From: Liolophura sinensis
Taxonomy: Eukaryota > Mollusca > Polyplacophora > Chitonida > Chitonidae
DNA: 64,000 nt
Assembly (NCBI RefSeq): GCF_032854445.1
Contig: NC_088298.1
Location: forward strand, 14,683,504 to 14,747,503
Reading direction: 5' to 3'
A model generated the notes under the pieces. That model had not been told where the DNA came from. It worked only from the letters and a program-made list of their open reading frames with translations, and ran no database searches. This document shows, piece by piece, positions 61,501 to 64,000 of this stretch; position 1 is the first letter of the stretch; the number at the start of each line of letters is the position of its first letter. Made by a program: the position numbers and the translations under genes.

Positions 61501-63898
61501 TAACTAAAAGTTACATGATCATCTTATCTCACATTTATGATCGTTGTTCAATTTGCTGGGCCCAGCTTCATCTTGGTAAATGAATCGCGGTAATTAGATG
61601 GCTTGCCATGAAATTAACTTGATATCAGTCGCATTACACTAATATATCTTGCACATTTTGCTGGCTCTGTAGGCAAACCATAGAAATGAATAATTTTACC
61701 TTACAGGGCGACCCTGGAATTAATGGAGTGGGCCGTGATGGAATCCCAGGTAGACCTGGACCCCCAGGGCCTCCAGGACCCCCGGGAATCGTCAGCGCAG
61801 GGTCTGGTACCAGCGGTGATATCGAGGTTGTTGCAGAGAAAGGTGAAAAGGTAATGTACTGTCATTCTTCAATCTTTTCACATGTTTGTAAGGTGTTCAT
61901 TCAGGCAAATTCTCAGTGCATTATTCTGTGTACACTGATAACATTATACTTTTTGTGAAGCCCTGAAATAGGCCAACCCAGCCAATTTTGTGAAGCCCTG
62001 AAATAGGCCAACCCAGCCAATTTTGTGAAGCCCTGAAATAGGCCAACCCAGTCAATTTTGTGAAGCCCTGAAATAGGCCAACCCAGCCAATTTTGTTTTG
62101 TCTCCAAATTGAAATTAAGGATGTGCATAATTGCACTGAAAGTTGCTTTTTTATGTGTGAAAAGAATTAGTGTGAATGATATTCTCCTTGGGGACTGGTC
62201 TACTTTGATACATGAGGTAGTAATCGGCTAAGTTGATGGTAACTACCCTGACAACATGCGTCTGTAATGTTTGTTGTCATGGAAGTTAGTGAACTGAACC
62301 TACAATTGCAATTGCAGAACAGGTGTTAAGATTTAAATTTAAAGTTGATTTGGATAATGATTTCTGTACACAGCAGTTTAAGTTGTCCTTGCTAAATTTG
62401 TTGTAATGTGGAATGCCCTTTTTCTTTGCAAGTATGAAATATTCAGTCAGTACTAAATATAAGATGTCATTTAACTAATCAGCTAATATCAGATATTTTA
62501 TCTTCCTTAAATTGTGTTGCAGTTTGATCTGAGTTTCAGTCAGTTAAACACAGTTGCTTTGTGTTTCGCAGGGAGATCTAGGCTACCCAGGGCCTCCAGG
62601 ACGTGACGGTGTTCCTGGAACGCCAGGTGAACCAGGCGGTGCTGGACCCCCGGGCCTGCCTGGTGCGTCTGGGGAACCAGGACTAACAGGGTTAACGGTA
62701 AGCTGAAACAAACCCAAAGAACAAGTCAAGGTTGCGCCTTGAAAGTCAGCAGAGGTCAAAATTGTGCTTTCAAAGTCACAAATGTCAAGGTCTTGGTTTG
62801 GAAGTTCTATAATTTCCTGTTTTGAAGGGTTATTAATTTCAAGATCGTGGTTTGAGGGTAGAAAGTTACAGAAGTGAAAAGTTCTTAAGCACGCTTTTAC
62901 TATACCAAACGAGTAAATAAATAAATATAGAAATAATTCTTTTGATTCTTTTTATCACAGAATTTACTCCAGCTTGCTCATCTGATTGTATGATCTCCCC
63001 AAGGCTGTAAGTCACAAATTAGCCCAGGACTTACGCCTTGCTGTATTTCATCTAAAGTTTAGCATTTTGCAAAGGTCACATTTTACTTGATTCTGATTTA
63101 TTCATTTACTATGTAGGGCTACTTACAAATTGTTTGTTAATCAGATTAATCAGGGCCATATCTAGAAAAAAATGAAGGTTCTGATCTCAGACTTTACCTG
63201 TGGCATTGTAGCCCTACCTGAACACATTTTGTGAGCTGCAACCCAAAACAATGGCTTTTGAGAAAGTTTGTGATTGAAGAAAATTTTTATGCAAACTTTC
63301 ATTTTTGTTGGGAAACCATCATATTTTTGTTCAATTTACATGTTGTATTTAATACAGCTTCATTTGTTTGGGGGCCCAACAGTTTGGGAGCCCAAATGTT
63401 TTCCGGAGTTAAAATGGCTGTAGATATTTCGCTGATAATGTTTTATTAGACAAACTTTGGTACTGGCATGTATCATTTTAAGGCCATTATTTGCTTCAGG
63501 CGAAATACAGCAGTGTCCACGTGTTGGTGCTGCTGATGAATGTCACATGTTAATATGAACAACCAGAGCATAGAGAGTGAAAACAGAGTAGCAATGTCAG
63601 TGTGATATTGGCAAATGATAACACACAACCAGTAAAACTACGTCACCTTGTCAGGTTACCTCATATAGGGTTTTATTGTGAACTGTTTATGCGAAGGCTT
63701 GATAAAACTCAAATGTGTATGGCTTAGTTACTAATGAAATGGCGTGTGAATTTCTGCGGACAGGGTGCCAAAGGAGAACGTGGTGAGCGGGGATACCCAG
63801 GTGGTCTAGGTCCTGCAGGACCCCCAGGACCCCCTGGGCGGGGATATTCTGGCCCCGGAGACATCATCCCAGGCTCAGGAGCTCTCGGAGGGGATAGG
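37490..63898 (+). CDS. COL15A1/COL18A1-like: Collagen XV/XVIII-type (multiplexin) gene, 16 confident exons, 3' incomplete
   Basis: Secreted basement-membrane collagen and probable proteoglycan core protein. Exons joined by phase give an Ig domain, a TSPN/LamG domain of about 212 residues, a Ser-Gly linker, then Gly-X-Y blocks broken by short non-helical segments. That order from TSPN onward is diagnostic of multiplexins. Specific matches recalled from human collagen XVIII are the TSPN motifs (VGQW, YTE, a Cys before an acidic pair, QAG), the acidic DMEGSG site, and a helix break containing FG followed by NS(S/T). All junctions are GT-AG and keep frame: 37490-37780, 47654-48216, 48723-48797, 49874-49948, 50540-50717, 51358-51527, 53604-53819, 54153-54405, 55172-55263, 57315-57377, 59226-59393, 59944-60120, 60610-60726, 61707-61850, 62572-62697, 63764-63898. 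The signal peptide, start codon, trimerisation domain and endostatin are not in view. Membership of the Ig exon is inferred from strand, order and phase. Confidence 0.93.
37781..38539 (+). other. Intron after the Ig exon; short direct repeat
   Basis: A 28-bp direct repeat (gatgtggtaatatctgtgga plus gtc) occurs twice at about 38310-38362. Open frames at 37802 and 37912 are T-rich and hydrophobic with no domain. I read them as intron. Confidence 0.7.
38540..38617 (+). CDS. Candidate cassette exon, 26 codons, phase 1-1, between Ig and TSPN
   Basis: The candidate lies between an acceptor (catttgcag) and a near-consensus donor (cacagtaagtc, cutting after caca). Its length of 78 nt keeps frame from the Ig exon (ends phase 1) into the TSPN exon (starts phase 1). 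The frame is open and would encode a linker containing [12 protein letters not shown]: two cysteines four residues apart in sequence order plus an NYS glycosylation sequon. I recognise no domain. An open 78-nt stretch with fitting phase can arise by chance, and the pyrimidine tract is weak, so this rests on splice-site quality and phase only. Skipping it also leaves a legal Ig-to-TSPN junction, so it could be alternative. Confidence 0.42.
38618..42127 (+). other. Intron; degenerate attacc/gatcaa repeats at 39770-40310
   Basis: Between 39770 and 40310 the words attaccagtgatcaaa and acattacctgtgacca alternate with irregular spacing, like an old, decayed minisatellite. The rest is AT-rich with no supported exon. 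Confidence 0.65.
42128..44600. repeat. 69-bp satellite array (about 35 copies) inside the Ig-TSPN intron
   Basis: The unit begins cattcatatgttaggataca, continues tggatgaacattcgaatac and actcaggcccgcatacg, and ends ataacccataaca. It recurs at 69-bp spacing (42178, 42247, 42316, 42385). Variation is concentrated at a few positions (cgcatac, cgagtac, cgcggac; aaccc or aactg), so subtypes can be followed. At 23 codons the unit leaves a reverse reading frame open over about three units (44082-44288). Confidence 0.96.
44636..44661. repeat. 25-bp sequence duplicated 850 bp downstream
   Basis: aagatgccttggaggtaaaa plus ttatt occurs here, just after the 69-bp satellite, and again at about 45494-45518 within the 49-bp array. 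Confidence 0.85.
44935..45202 (-). mobile_element. SINE family B
   Basis: On the minus strand it ends in a cactcactcactcactcact tail preceded by tacgacgttaaac-like sequence. The + strand shows gagtgagtgagtgagtgagt, acaatttttcagttatatga, ctcttttatctagagctgct, gccattatactgatacgg and acttcctcttttaaggtctt. The tRNA-like head end lies near cctggatctac. Confidence 0.88.
45230..45770. repeat. 49-bp array (about 9 copies) with an inverted first segment
   Basis: The unit gcatatttctgatgtagatg, tgaaatttaggacagcatat, caacacata totals 49 bp. The first segment (about 45266-45292) carries gatatgctgtcctaaatttc, the reverse complement of the unit's core, so a hairpin can form with the next copies. The 25-bp block shared with 44636 interrupts the array at about 45494. 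Confidence 0.88.
45771..47162 (+). other. Intron; (TA)n microsatellite
   Basis: A (TA)n run lies at about 46499-46537, flanked by T-rich sequence. A short doubled ttgtgtaattgtttatt / gggtaattgtttatt repeat lies at 47085-47140. No exon supported. Confidence 0.7.
47163..47372 (+). repeat. Dispersed repeat D, copy 2
   Basis: caaccttttcacttatgaaa, gagcaaatttcagtgcaatt, ttgaattggcctgtttcagg, gcttcacaaaagtaattta and caccttgaaaacgtgggaaa, plus aagaattacagtgg. It aligns in order with the copies at 28838 and, reversed, 61858. It ends about 280 bp upstream of the main TSPN exon. Confidence 0.78.
47654..48216 (+). CDS. COL15A1/COL18A1-like: Exon: thrombospondin-N-like / laminin-G (TSPN) domain, main part
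   Basis: The exon encodes about 188 residues from [18 protein letters not shown] to [15 protein letters not shown], starting in phase 1 after ttcacag and ending in phase 0 before gtaagttcg. This is the N-terminal globular domain of collagens XV/XVIII. Family landmarks visible here are [17 protein letters not shown], the strand [11 protein letters not shown] carrying the first half of the conserved disulphide, and the QAG motif before the exon junction. There is a glycosylation sequon NFT (LANFTIPS). In vertebrates this domain is the start of the short isoform, so an alternative promoter in the 9.9-kb intron upstream is possible, but none is visible. The apparent ORF continuing upstream from 47560 is intronic read-through. 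Confidence 0.93.
48217..48722 (+). other. Intron within the TSPN domain
   Basis: 506 bp, AT-rich, phase 0. No repeat recognised. A block near 48560-48650 (tttgtacactatatattggt, tatcatgccaaatgccaaga) recurs at about 49700-49790 in the intron before the linker exon, so part of this intron is duplicated. Confidence 0.75.
48723..48797 (+). CDS. COL15A1/COL18A1-like: Exon: C-terminal strand of the TSPN domain
   Basis: The exon has 25 codons, phase 0-0, after ttttccag and before gtaggt. It encodes [20 protein letters not shown] followed by [14 protein letters not shown] is the last beta strand of the TSPN fold. The Cys before DDFD corresponds to the second half of the domain's disulphide, pairing with NCEKHDE in the previous exon. 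The acidic end leads into the Ser-Gly linker. The split just after the QAG...KYS segment is plausible for a domain encoded on two exons. Confidence 0.9.
49087..49400 (+). mobile_element. SINE family B, near full length
   Basis: Head gatacacagttggtagagcg, gtccacttggggagtggtag and gggtcaatcctgggtcgag (A- and B-box-like regions), then gcaacgactggttgatcc, aatggctcgggtggggtggc, cacattacatgcactctaag, tgactgaaaaattgttaagt, acgacgttaaaccccaagca and a ctcactcact tail. It lies in the intron between TSPN and the linker. Confidence 0.93.
49874..49948 (+). CDS. COL15A1/COL18A1-like: Exon: Ser-Gly-rich linker between TSPN and the collagenous region
   Basis: The exon has 25 codons, phase 0-0, after tttctcag and before gtaagtg. 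It encodes [17 protein letters not shown] and then VTTESTNR. The SGSG dipeptide pair just after an acidic stretch (DDFD at the end of the previous exon) is a typical glycosaminoglycan attachment context. Collagens XV and XVIII carry chondroitin or heparan sulphate chains at such sites in and near this region. The Thr/Ser richness is also compatible with O-glycosylation. There is no Gly-X-Y register here. The exon could be alternatively used, since skipping it keeps frame. Confidence 0.82.
50096..50172 (+). ncRNA. Near-perfect 77-nt stem-loop, miRNA-precursor-like
   Basis: The left arm 50096-50125 (gtaactgtacattcctggat...gtac) and right arm 50143-50172 (gtac...attcaggaatgtacagttac) pair over 28 of 30 positions, with one G-U wobble and a two-base mismatch. 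The loop is 17 nt. The first 17 bp are perfect and partial pairing extends outward. It lies on the sense strand of the intron between the linker exon and the first helix exon. The shape fits an intronic pre-miRNA. A small palindromic element is the alternative. I recognise no known seed. Confidence 0.4.
50540..50717 (+). CDS. COL15A1/COL18A1-like: Exon: start of the triple helix, with first interruption
   Basis: The exon starts in phase 0 after atatttcag and ends in phase 1 before gtaagtaaag. A non-helical lead-in ([14 protein letters not shown]) is followed by a Gly-X-Y run ([20 protein letters not shown]...GPPG). It then leaves the register in a hydrophobic, proline-rich break, [25 protein letters not shown]-type triplets are usual near helix ends. 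The terminal G is completed by the next exon (g plus gt). A Gly-Pro-rich ORF on the opposite strand of this exon is the mirror of collagen codons, not a gene. Confidence 0.9.
50718..51357 (+). other. Intron with SINE A scrap
   Basis: A short tail fragment of family A lies at about 51205-51250 (gttcttgagtatggcgaaaa, aataaatgaaat). A T run lies near 50881-50896. Confidence 0.65.
51358..51527 (+). CDS. COL15A1/COL18A1-like: Exon: uninterrupted Gly-X-Y block
   Basis: The exon completes the glycine codon from the previous exon (phase 1) and runs to phase 0 before gtaagc, giving about 57 residues. The sequence begins [19 protein letters not shown] and continues in perfect Gly-X-Y to GADGFP. The charged KGD/KGE triplets and many Pro in the Y position (candidates for 4-hydroxylation) are typical of fibril-associated and multiplexin collagens. 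Confidence 0.92.
51528..53603 (+). other. Intron with an array rich in ggatcctac repeats
   Basis: Between about 52800 and 53060, copies of catttgcggatcctacgcc and ttatcattcgcggatcctac recur every 20-22 bp with variation, giving a cluster of BamHI-type ggatcc sites (52830, 52900, 52921, 52943, 52963). The remainder is unique. No exon supported. Confidence 0.8.
53604..53819 (+). CDS. COL15A1/COL18A1-like: Exon: Gly-X-Y block with a central non-helical break
   Basis: The exon has 72 codons, phase 0-0, after ttcttgtag and before gtaagg. It is 216 nt, a multiple of 9, as expected for Gly-X-Y exons. Helix resumes with [18 protein letters not shown], is broken by [18 protein letters not shown], and resumes with [19 protein letters not shown] to the end. 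The break has a Ser-Gly (TSGG) but little acidity. GC content is far higher than in the flanking introns, as in all the collagen exons here. Confidence 0.92.
53820..54152 (+). other. Intron, 333 bp, nothing recognised
   Basis: Ordinary AT-rich intron between two phase-0 collagen exon borders. Confidence 0.85.
54153..54405 (+). CDS. COL15A1/COL18A1-like: Exon: Gly-X-Y with the conserved acidic DMEGSG glycosaminoglycan site
   Basis: The exon starts in phase 0 after ctcttacag and ends in phase 1 before gtagat, a donor weaker than the others. Helix ([15 protein letters not shown], then repeated GPP) leads to the interruption [18 protein letters not shown], returns to helix, breaks again at DFVTGP, and ends GVPGIPG. 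The IDMEGSG segment after a run of GPP triplets is the same arrangement I recall in human COL18A1 (IDMEGSG after GPPGPPGPP). This is the strongest single argument for orthology with XV/XVIII. The Ser in EGSGDED is a strong candidate for xylosylation. Confidence 0.93.
54406..55171 (+). other. Intron, 766 bp, nothing recognised
   Basis: Phase-1 intron inside a Gly codon. No repeat or second exon seen. Confidence 0.85.
55172..55263 (+). CDS. COL15A1/COL18A1-like: Exon: helix break with N-glycosylation sequon
   Basis: The exon starts in phase 1 after ctgtgacag (completing Gly) and ends in phase 0 before gtaaga. It encodes about 31 residues, [20 protein letters not shown] and then [11 protein letters not shown]. 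The short break FGLGNSTGG contains an NST sequon. Human collagen XVIII has an FG...NSS break at the corresponding place just after the DMEGSG block, again as I recall it. So the order of interruptions, not just their presence, appears conserved. Confidence 0.9.
55264..57314 (+). other. Intron, 2.05 kb, with a SINE C copy
   Basis: Apart from the SINE at 56393 I see no feature. Open frames near 55355-55890 on both strands lack domains. Confidence 0.75.
56393..56580 (+). mobile_element. SINE family C, 5' part
   Basis: A well-formed tRNA-like head (gatagcctagtggttagagc, atccgcttcaaaagtggcaa, ccccaggatcaaacccaggt) is followed by the family C body (caggtcataccaatgactgt, gtgttcagcactgaggggtt, agagcagggaaactagg). 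The copy stops before the 3' tail. Confidence 0.85.
57315..57377 (+). CDS. COL15A1/COL18A1-like: Exon: short Gly-X-Y exon (21 codons)
   Basis: The 63-nt exon, phase 0-0, follows ttcatttag and precedes gtatgt. It encodes seven perfect triplets, [20 protein letters not shown] plus T. It sits in large introns on both sides (2.05 and 1.85 kb) that are filled by SINE copies. The next exon starts GDRGYPG, so the register is kept across the junction. Confidence 0.9.
57432..58085 (+). mobile_element. SINE family B cluster with expanded (CACT)n tails and a tail duplication
   Basis: The head (agatagtacaggtggtagag, gatccaggatcaatcctgg) and body (gcaacgactggttgacccgt, aatggctcaggcgggatggc, tgactgaaaaattgttgagt) are interrupted by tripled agttacacccaagttacacc and a cactcactcact block at 57575-57602. 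After a tail at 57810-57860, a segment (gacattttggtgttcatatt, gacaggagttaagtacgaca) occurs twice (about 57888-57965 and 57988-58080). The second copy is preceded by cacgcacgcacgc and caccca variants of the tail. Confidence 0.85.
58829..59065 (+). mobile_element. SINE family B with internal deletion
   Basis: Head ccactagcacagttggtaga, gcgtccgctttgggagctgt and gatccagggtcaatcctggg, then ttaaaacaggaagttgtaac, cacattacatgcactctaag, tcatatgactgaaaaattgt and a cactcactcactcactcact tail. The gcaacgactggttgaccc block is missing. Confidence 0.92.
59226..59393 (+). CDS. COL15A1/COL18A1-like: Exon: Gly-X-Y block ending in a Gly-rich break
   Basis: The exon has 56 codons, phase 0-0, after tttattag and before gtaagt. 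Helix begins [19 protein letters not shown], runs through repeated GPP triplets and then dissolves into the flexible segment [14 protein letters not shown]. The aromatic FDAFP end leads, across the intron, into the acidic Ser-Gly segment of the exon at 59944. The possible 21-nt exon at 59850 would be inserted at this point. Confidence 0.92.
59394..59943 (+). other. Intron containing the 21-nt exon candidate
   Basis: 550 bp. Apart from the candidate at 59850-59870, nothing is recognised. Confidence 0.7.
59850..59870 (+). CDS. Candidate 21-nt microexon (FSAFIPV)
   Basis: A 21-nt segment lies between gtttaacag and the strong donor gtaagttt. It is phase 0-0 and would add FSAFIPV between FDAFP and DIDIGSGE without shifting frame. 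The segment echoes the aromatic character of the upstream exon end. A second AG at 59837-59838 (atttccag) would give a 32-nt exon that shifts frame, so an unproductive form is also possible. There is no direct support beyond splice-site shape and phase. It may be an unused donor in the intron. Confidence 0.28.
59944..60120 (+). CDS. COL15A1/COL18A1-like: Exon: acidic Ser-Gly site then Gly-X-Y block
   Basis: The exon has 59 codons, phase 0-0, after cacccttag and before gtaagtg. It opens with the break [11 protein letters not shown], an acidic Ser-Gly glycosaminoglycan site like those in the exons at 54153 and 61707. A perfect helix follows, beginning [19 protein letters not shown] and ending [10 protein letters not shown] Gly-Pro ORF visible on the same frame is this exon plus intron read-through to 60192. 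Confidence 0.92.
60190..60515 (+). mobile_element. SINE C-related 3' part with a 104-bp internal tandem duplication
   Basis: aagtttggcactgcttcttt begins at 60191 and again at 60295. Both copies run through gtataagaggagtaggccat, gttgccatggtgagaatata and aggatgctgtgtttggtgt. The second continues to gctgaaagtaccattaaacc, which resembles the 3' ends of SINE families B and C. Confidence 0.78.
60610..60726 (+). CDS. COL15A1/COL18A1-like: Exon: Gly-X-Y block (39 codons)
   Basis: The 117-nt exon (13 triplets), phase 0-0, follows ttgttacag and precedes gtgagt. The sequence starts [19 protein letters not shown] and ends GLMGTKGDR without interruption. The register continues into GDPGING in the next exon. 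It was not evident as an isolated reading frame because it is short, but the splice signals and Gly spacing are unambiguous. Confidence 0.9.
61041..61278 (-). mobile_element. SINE family A, near full length
   Basis: On + it reads atttaattgattggtgattt, ataccgtactcaagaatatt, ggtgggaggaaaccgggcat, ggaagccaacatgagctgga, cttgaacactcagcgactgc, cattacgctgcgctagcgcg and ctaaccaac...ggaggcccc. This is the reverse complement of the family including the tRNA-like head. It lies inside a collagen intron. Confidence 0.92.
61707..61850 (+). CDS. COL15A1/COL18A1-like: Exon: Gly-X-Y with SGSG-type break
   Basis: The exon has 48 codons (144 nt), phase 0-0, after accttacag and before gtaatg. Helix [18 protein letters not shown] runs through GPP triplets to the break [18 protein letters not shown], which holds two Ser-Gly pairs near acidic residues, and resumes with GEK. 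A small slip (GVGRDG) also breaks strict register near the start. The donor abuts a copy of a dispersed repeat that begins within about 10 bp of it. Confidence 0.92.
61858..62168 (-). repeat. Dispersed repeat D, copy 3, with internal 35-bp expansion
   Basis: Read in reverse it matches the copies at 28838 and 47163: on + tgtcattcttcaatcttttc, gtaaggtgttcattcaggca, gcattattctgtgtacactg, atactttttgtgaagccctg, and finally aattgcactgaaagttgctt. The segment ccaattttgtgaagccctga plus aataggccaacccag is present four times in tandem (about 61957-62095), only in this copy. Confidence 0.82.
62572..62697 (+). CDS. COL15A1/COL18A1-like: Exon: Gly-X-Y block (42 codons)
   Basis: The 126-nt exon (14 triplets), phase 0-0, follows gtttcgcag and precedes gtaagc. 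The sequence starts [19 protein letters not shown] and ends GEPGLTGLT, with no interruption. It continues the helix resumed by GEK at the end of the previous exon. Confidence 0.9.
62698..63763 (+). other. Intron, 1.07 kb, nothing recognised
   Basis: No SINE or array. An open frame at 63231-63449 has no domain. Confidence 0.75.
63764..63898 (+). CDS. COL15A1/COL18A1-like: Exon: Gly-X-Y block and Ser-Gly break; last exon in window
   Basis: The exon has 45 codons (135 nt), phase 0-0, after tgcggacag and before gtaagt. Helix [19 protein letters not shown] runs to GPPGR, then opens into the break [19 protein letters not shown] with another PGSG site. The gene continues past the window. Further Gly-X-Y exons, a trimerisation domain, a hinge and endostatin are expected by family knowledge but are not seen. 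Confidence 0.9.
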
Positions 63899-63948
63899 GT
63901 AAGTAACAGAAGCCGTGTGTTGTCTGATTTATATAAAATTCCTGATCG

Positions 63949-64000
63949 TACTAATTTTGTGTGATCATCAGTAATTTTGTGTGATCATCAGTAATTTTGT
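63949..64000. repeat. 20-bp tandem repeat at the window edge
   Basis: taattttgtgtgatcatcag is repeated at least 2.5 times and runs to the last base, so its full length is unknown. Confidence 0.85.

Noticed and set aside
63764-64000. Expectation of trimerisation and endostatin domains
   Set aside because: Looked for but not present. The window ends within the collagenous region, so they are not annotated.

Overview
The window is 64 kb of animal nuclear DNA. It is AT-rich, with long introns, many tandem arrays and many tRNA-headed SINE copies. The SINE families (one with a tail ending in caaataaataaataa, one with a tail of cactcactcac) and the abundance of acatgtacatgta-type words suggest a marine mollusc or a close lophotrochozoan. 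That placement is inference from remembered sequence character, not from a search.

There is one well-supported gene, on the + strand and running off the right edge: a multiplexin-type collagen, the invertebrate counterpart of vertebrate collagens XV and XVIII. I resolve 16 confident exons between 37490 and 63898. All have GT-AG borders and mutually compatible phases, and together they encode about 948 residues. In order they are: a complete Ig domain exon; two exons of a thrombospondin-N-like/laminin-G domain (TSPN); a Ser-Gly linker; and twelve exons of an interrupted Gly-X-Y triple helix. The helix interruptions carry acidic Ser-Gly sites of the kind that accept glycosaminoglycan. One of them, DMEGSGDED, matches a site I recall in human collagen XVIII. 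The trimerisation and endostatin domains expected at the C terminus lie beyond position 64000. The start codon, signal peptide and promoter were not found. Two further in-phase exon candidates (38540-38617 and 59850-59870) are listed at lower confidence.

Positions 1 to about 37489 hold no exon I can support. This is either the gene's large 5' intron or intergenic DNA. It contains SINE families A and C, a 730-bp foldback element (13055-13784), and minisatellites with units of 16, 40, 94, 30, 24, 43 and 21 bp. The 9.9-kb intron between the Ig and TSPN exons holds a 69-bp satellite of about 35 copies (42128-44600) and a 49-bp array (45230-45770). The collagen-domain introns carry SINE families A, B and C, copies of an unnamed dispersed repeat, and a near-perfect 77-nt hairpin (50096-50172).

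The points most worth following are the Ig-plus-TSPN-plus-collagen architecture (the Ig domain looks most like the first Ig domain of PTK7/Off-track), the miRNA-like intronic hairpin, the two optional exons, and a 3' tail shared by SINE families with different tRNA-like heads.
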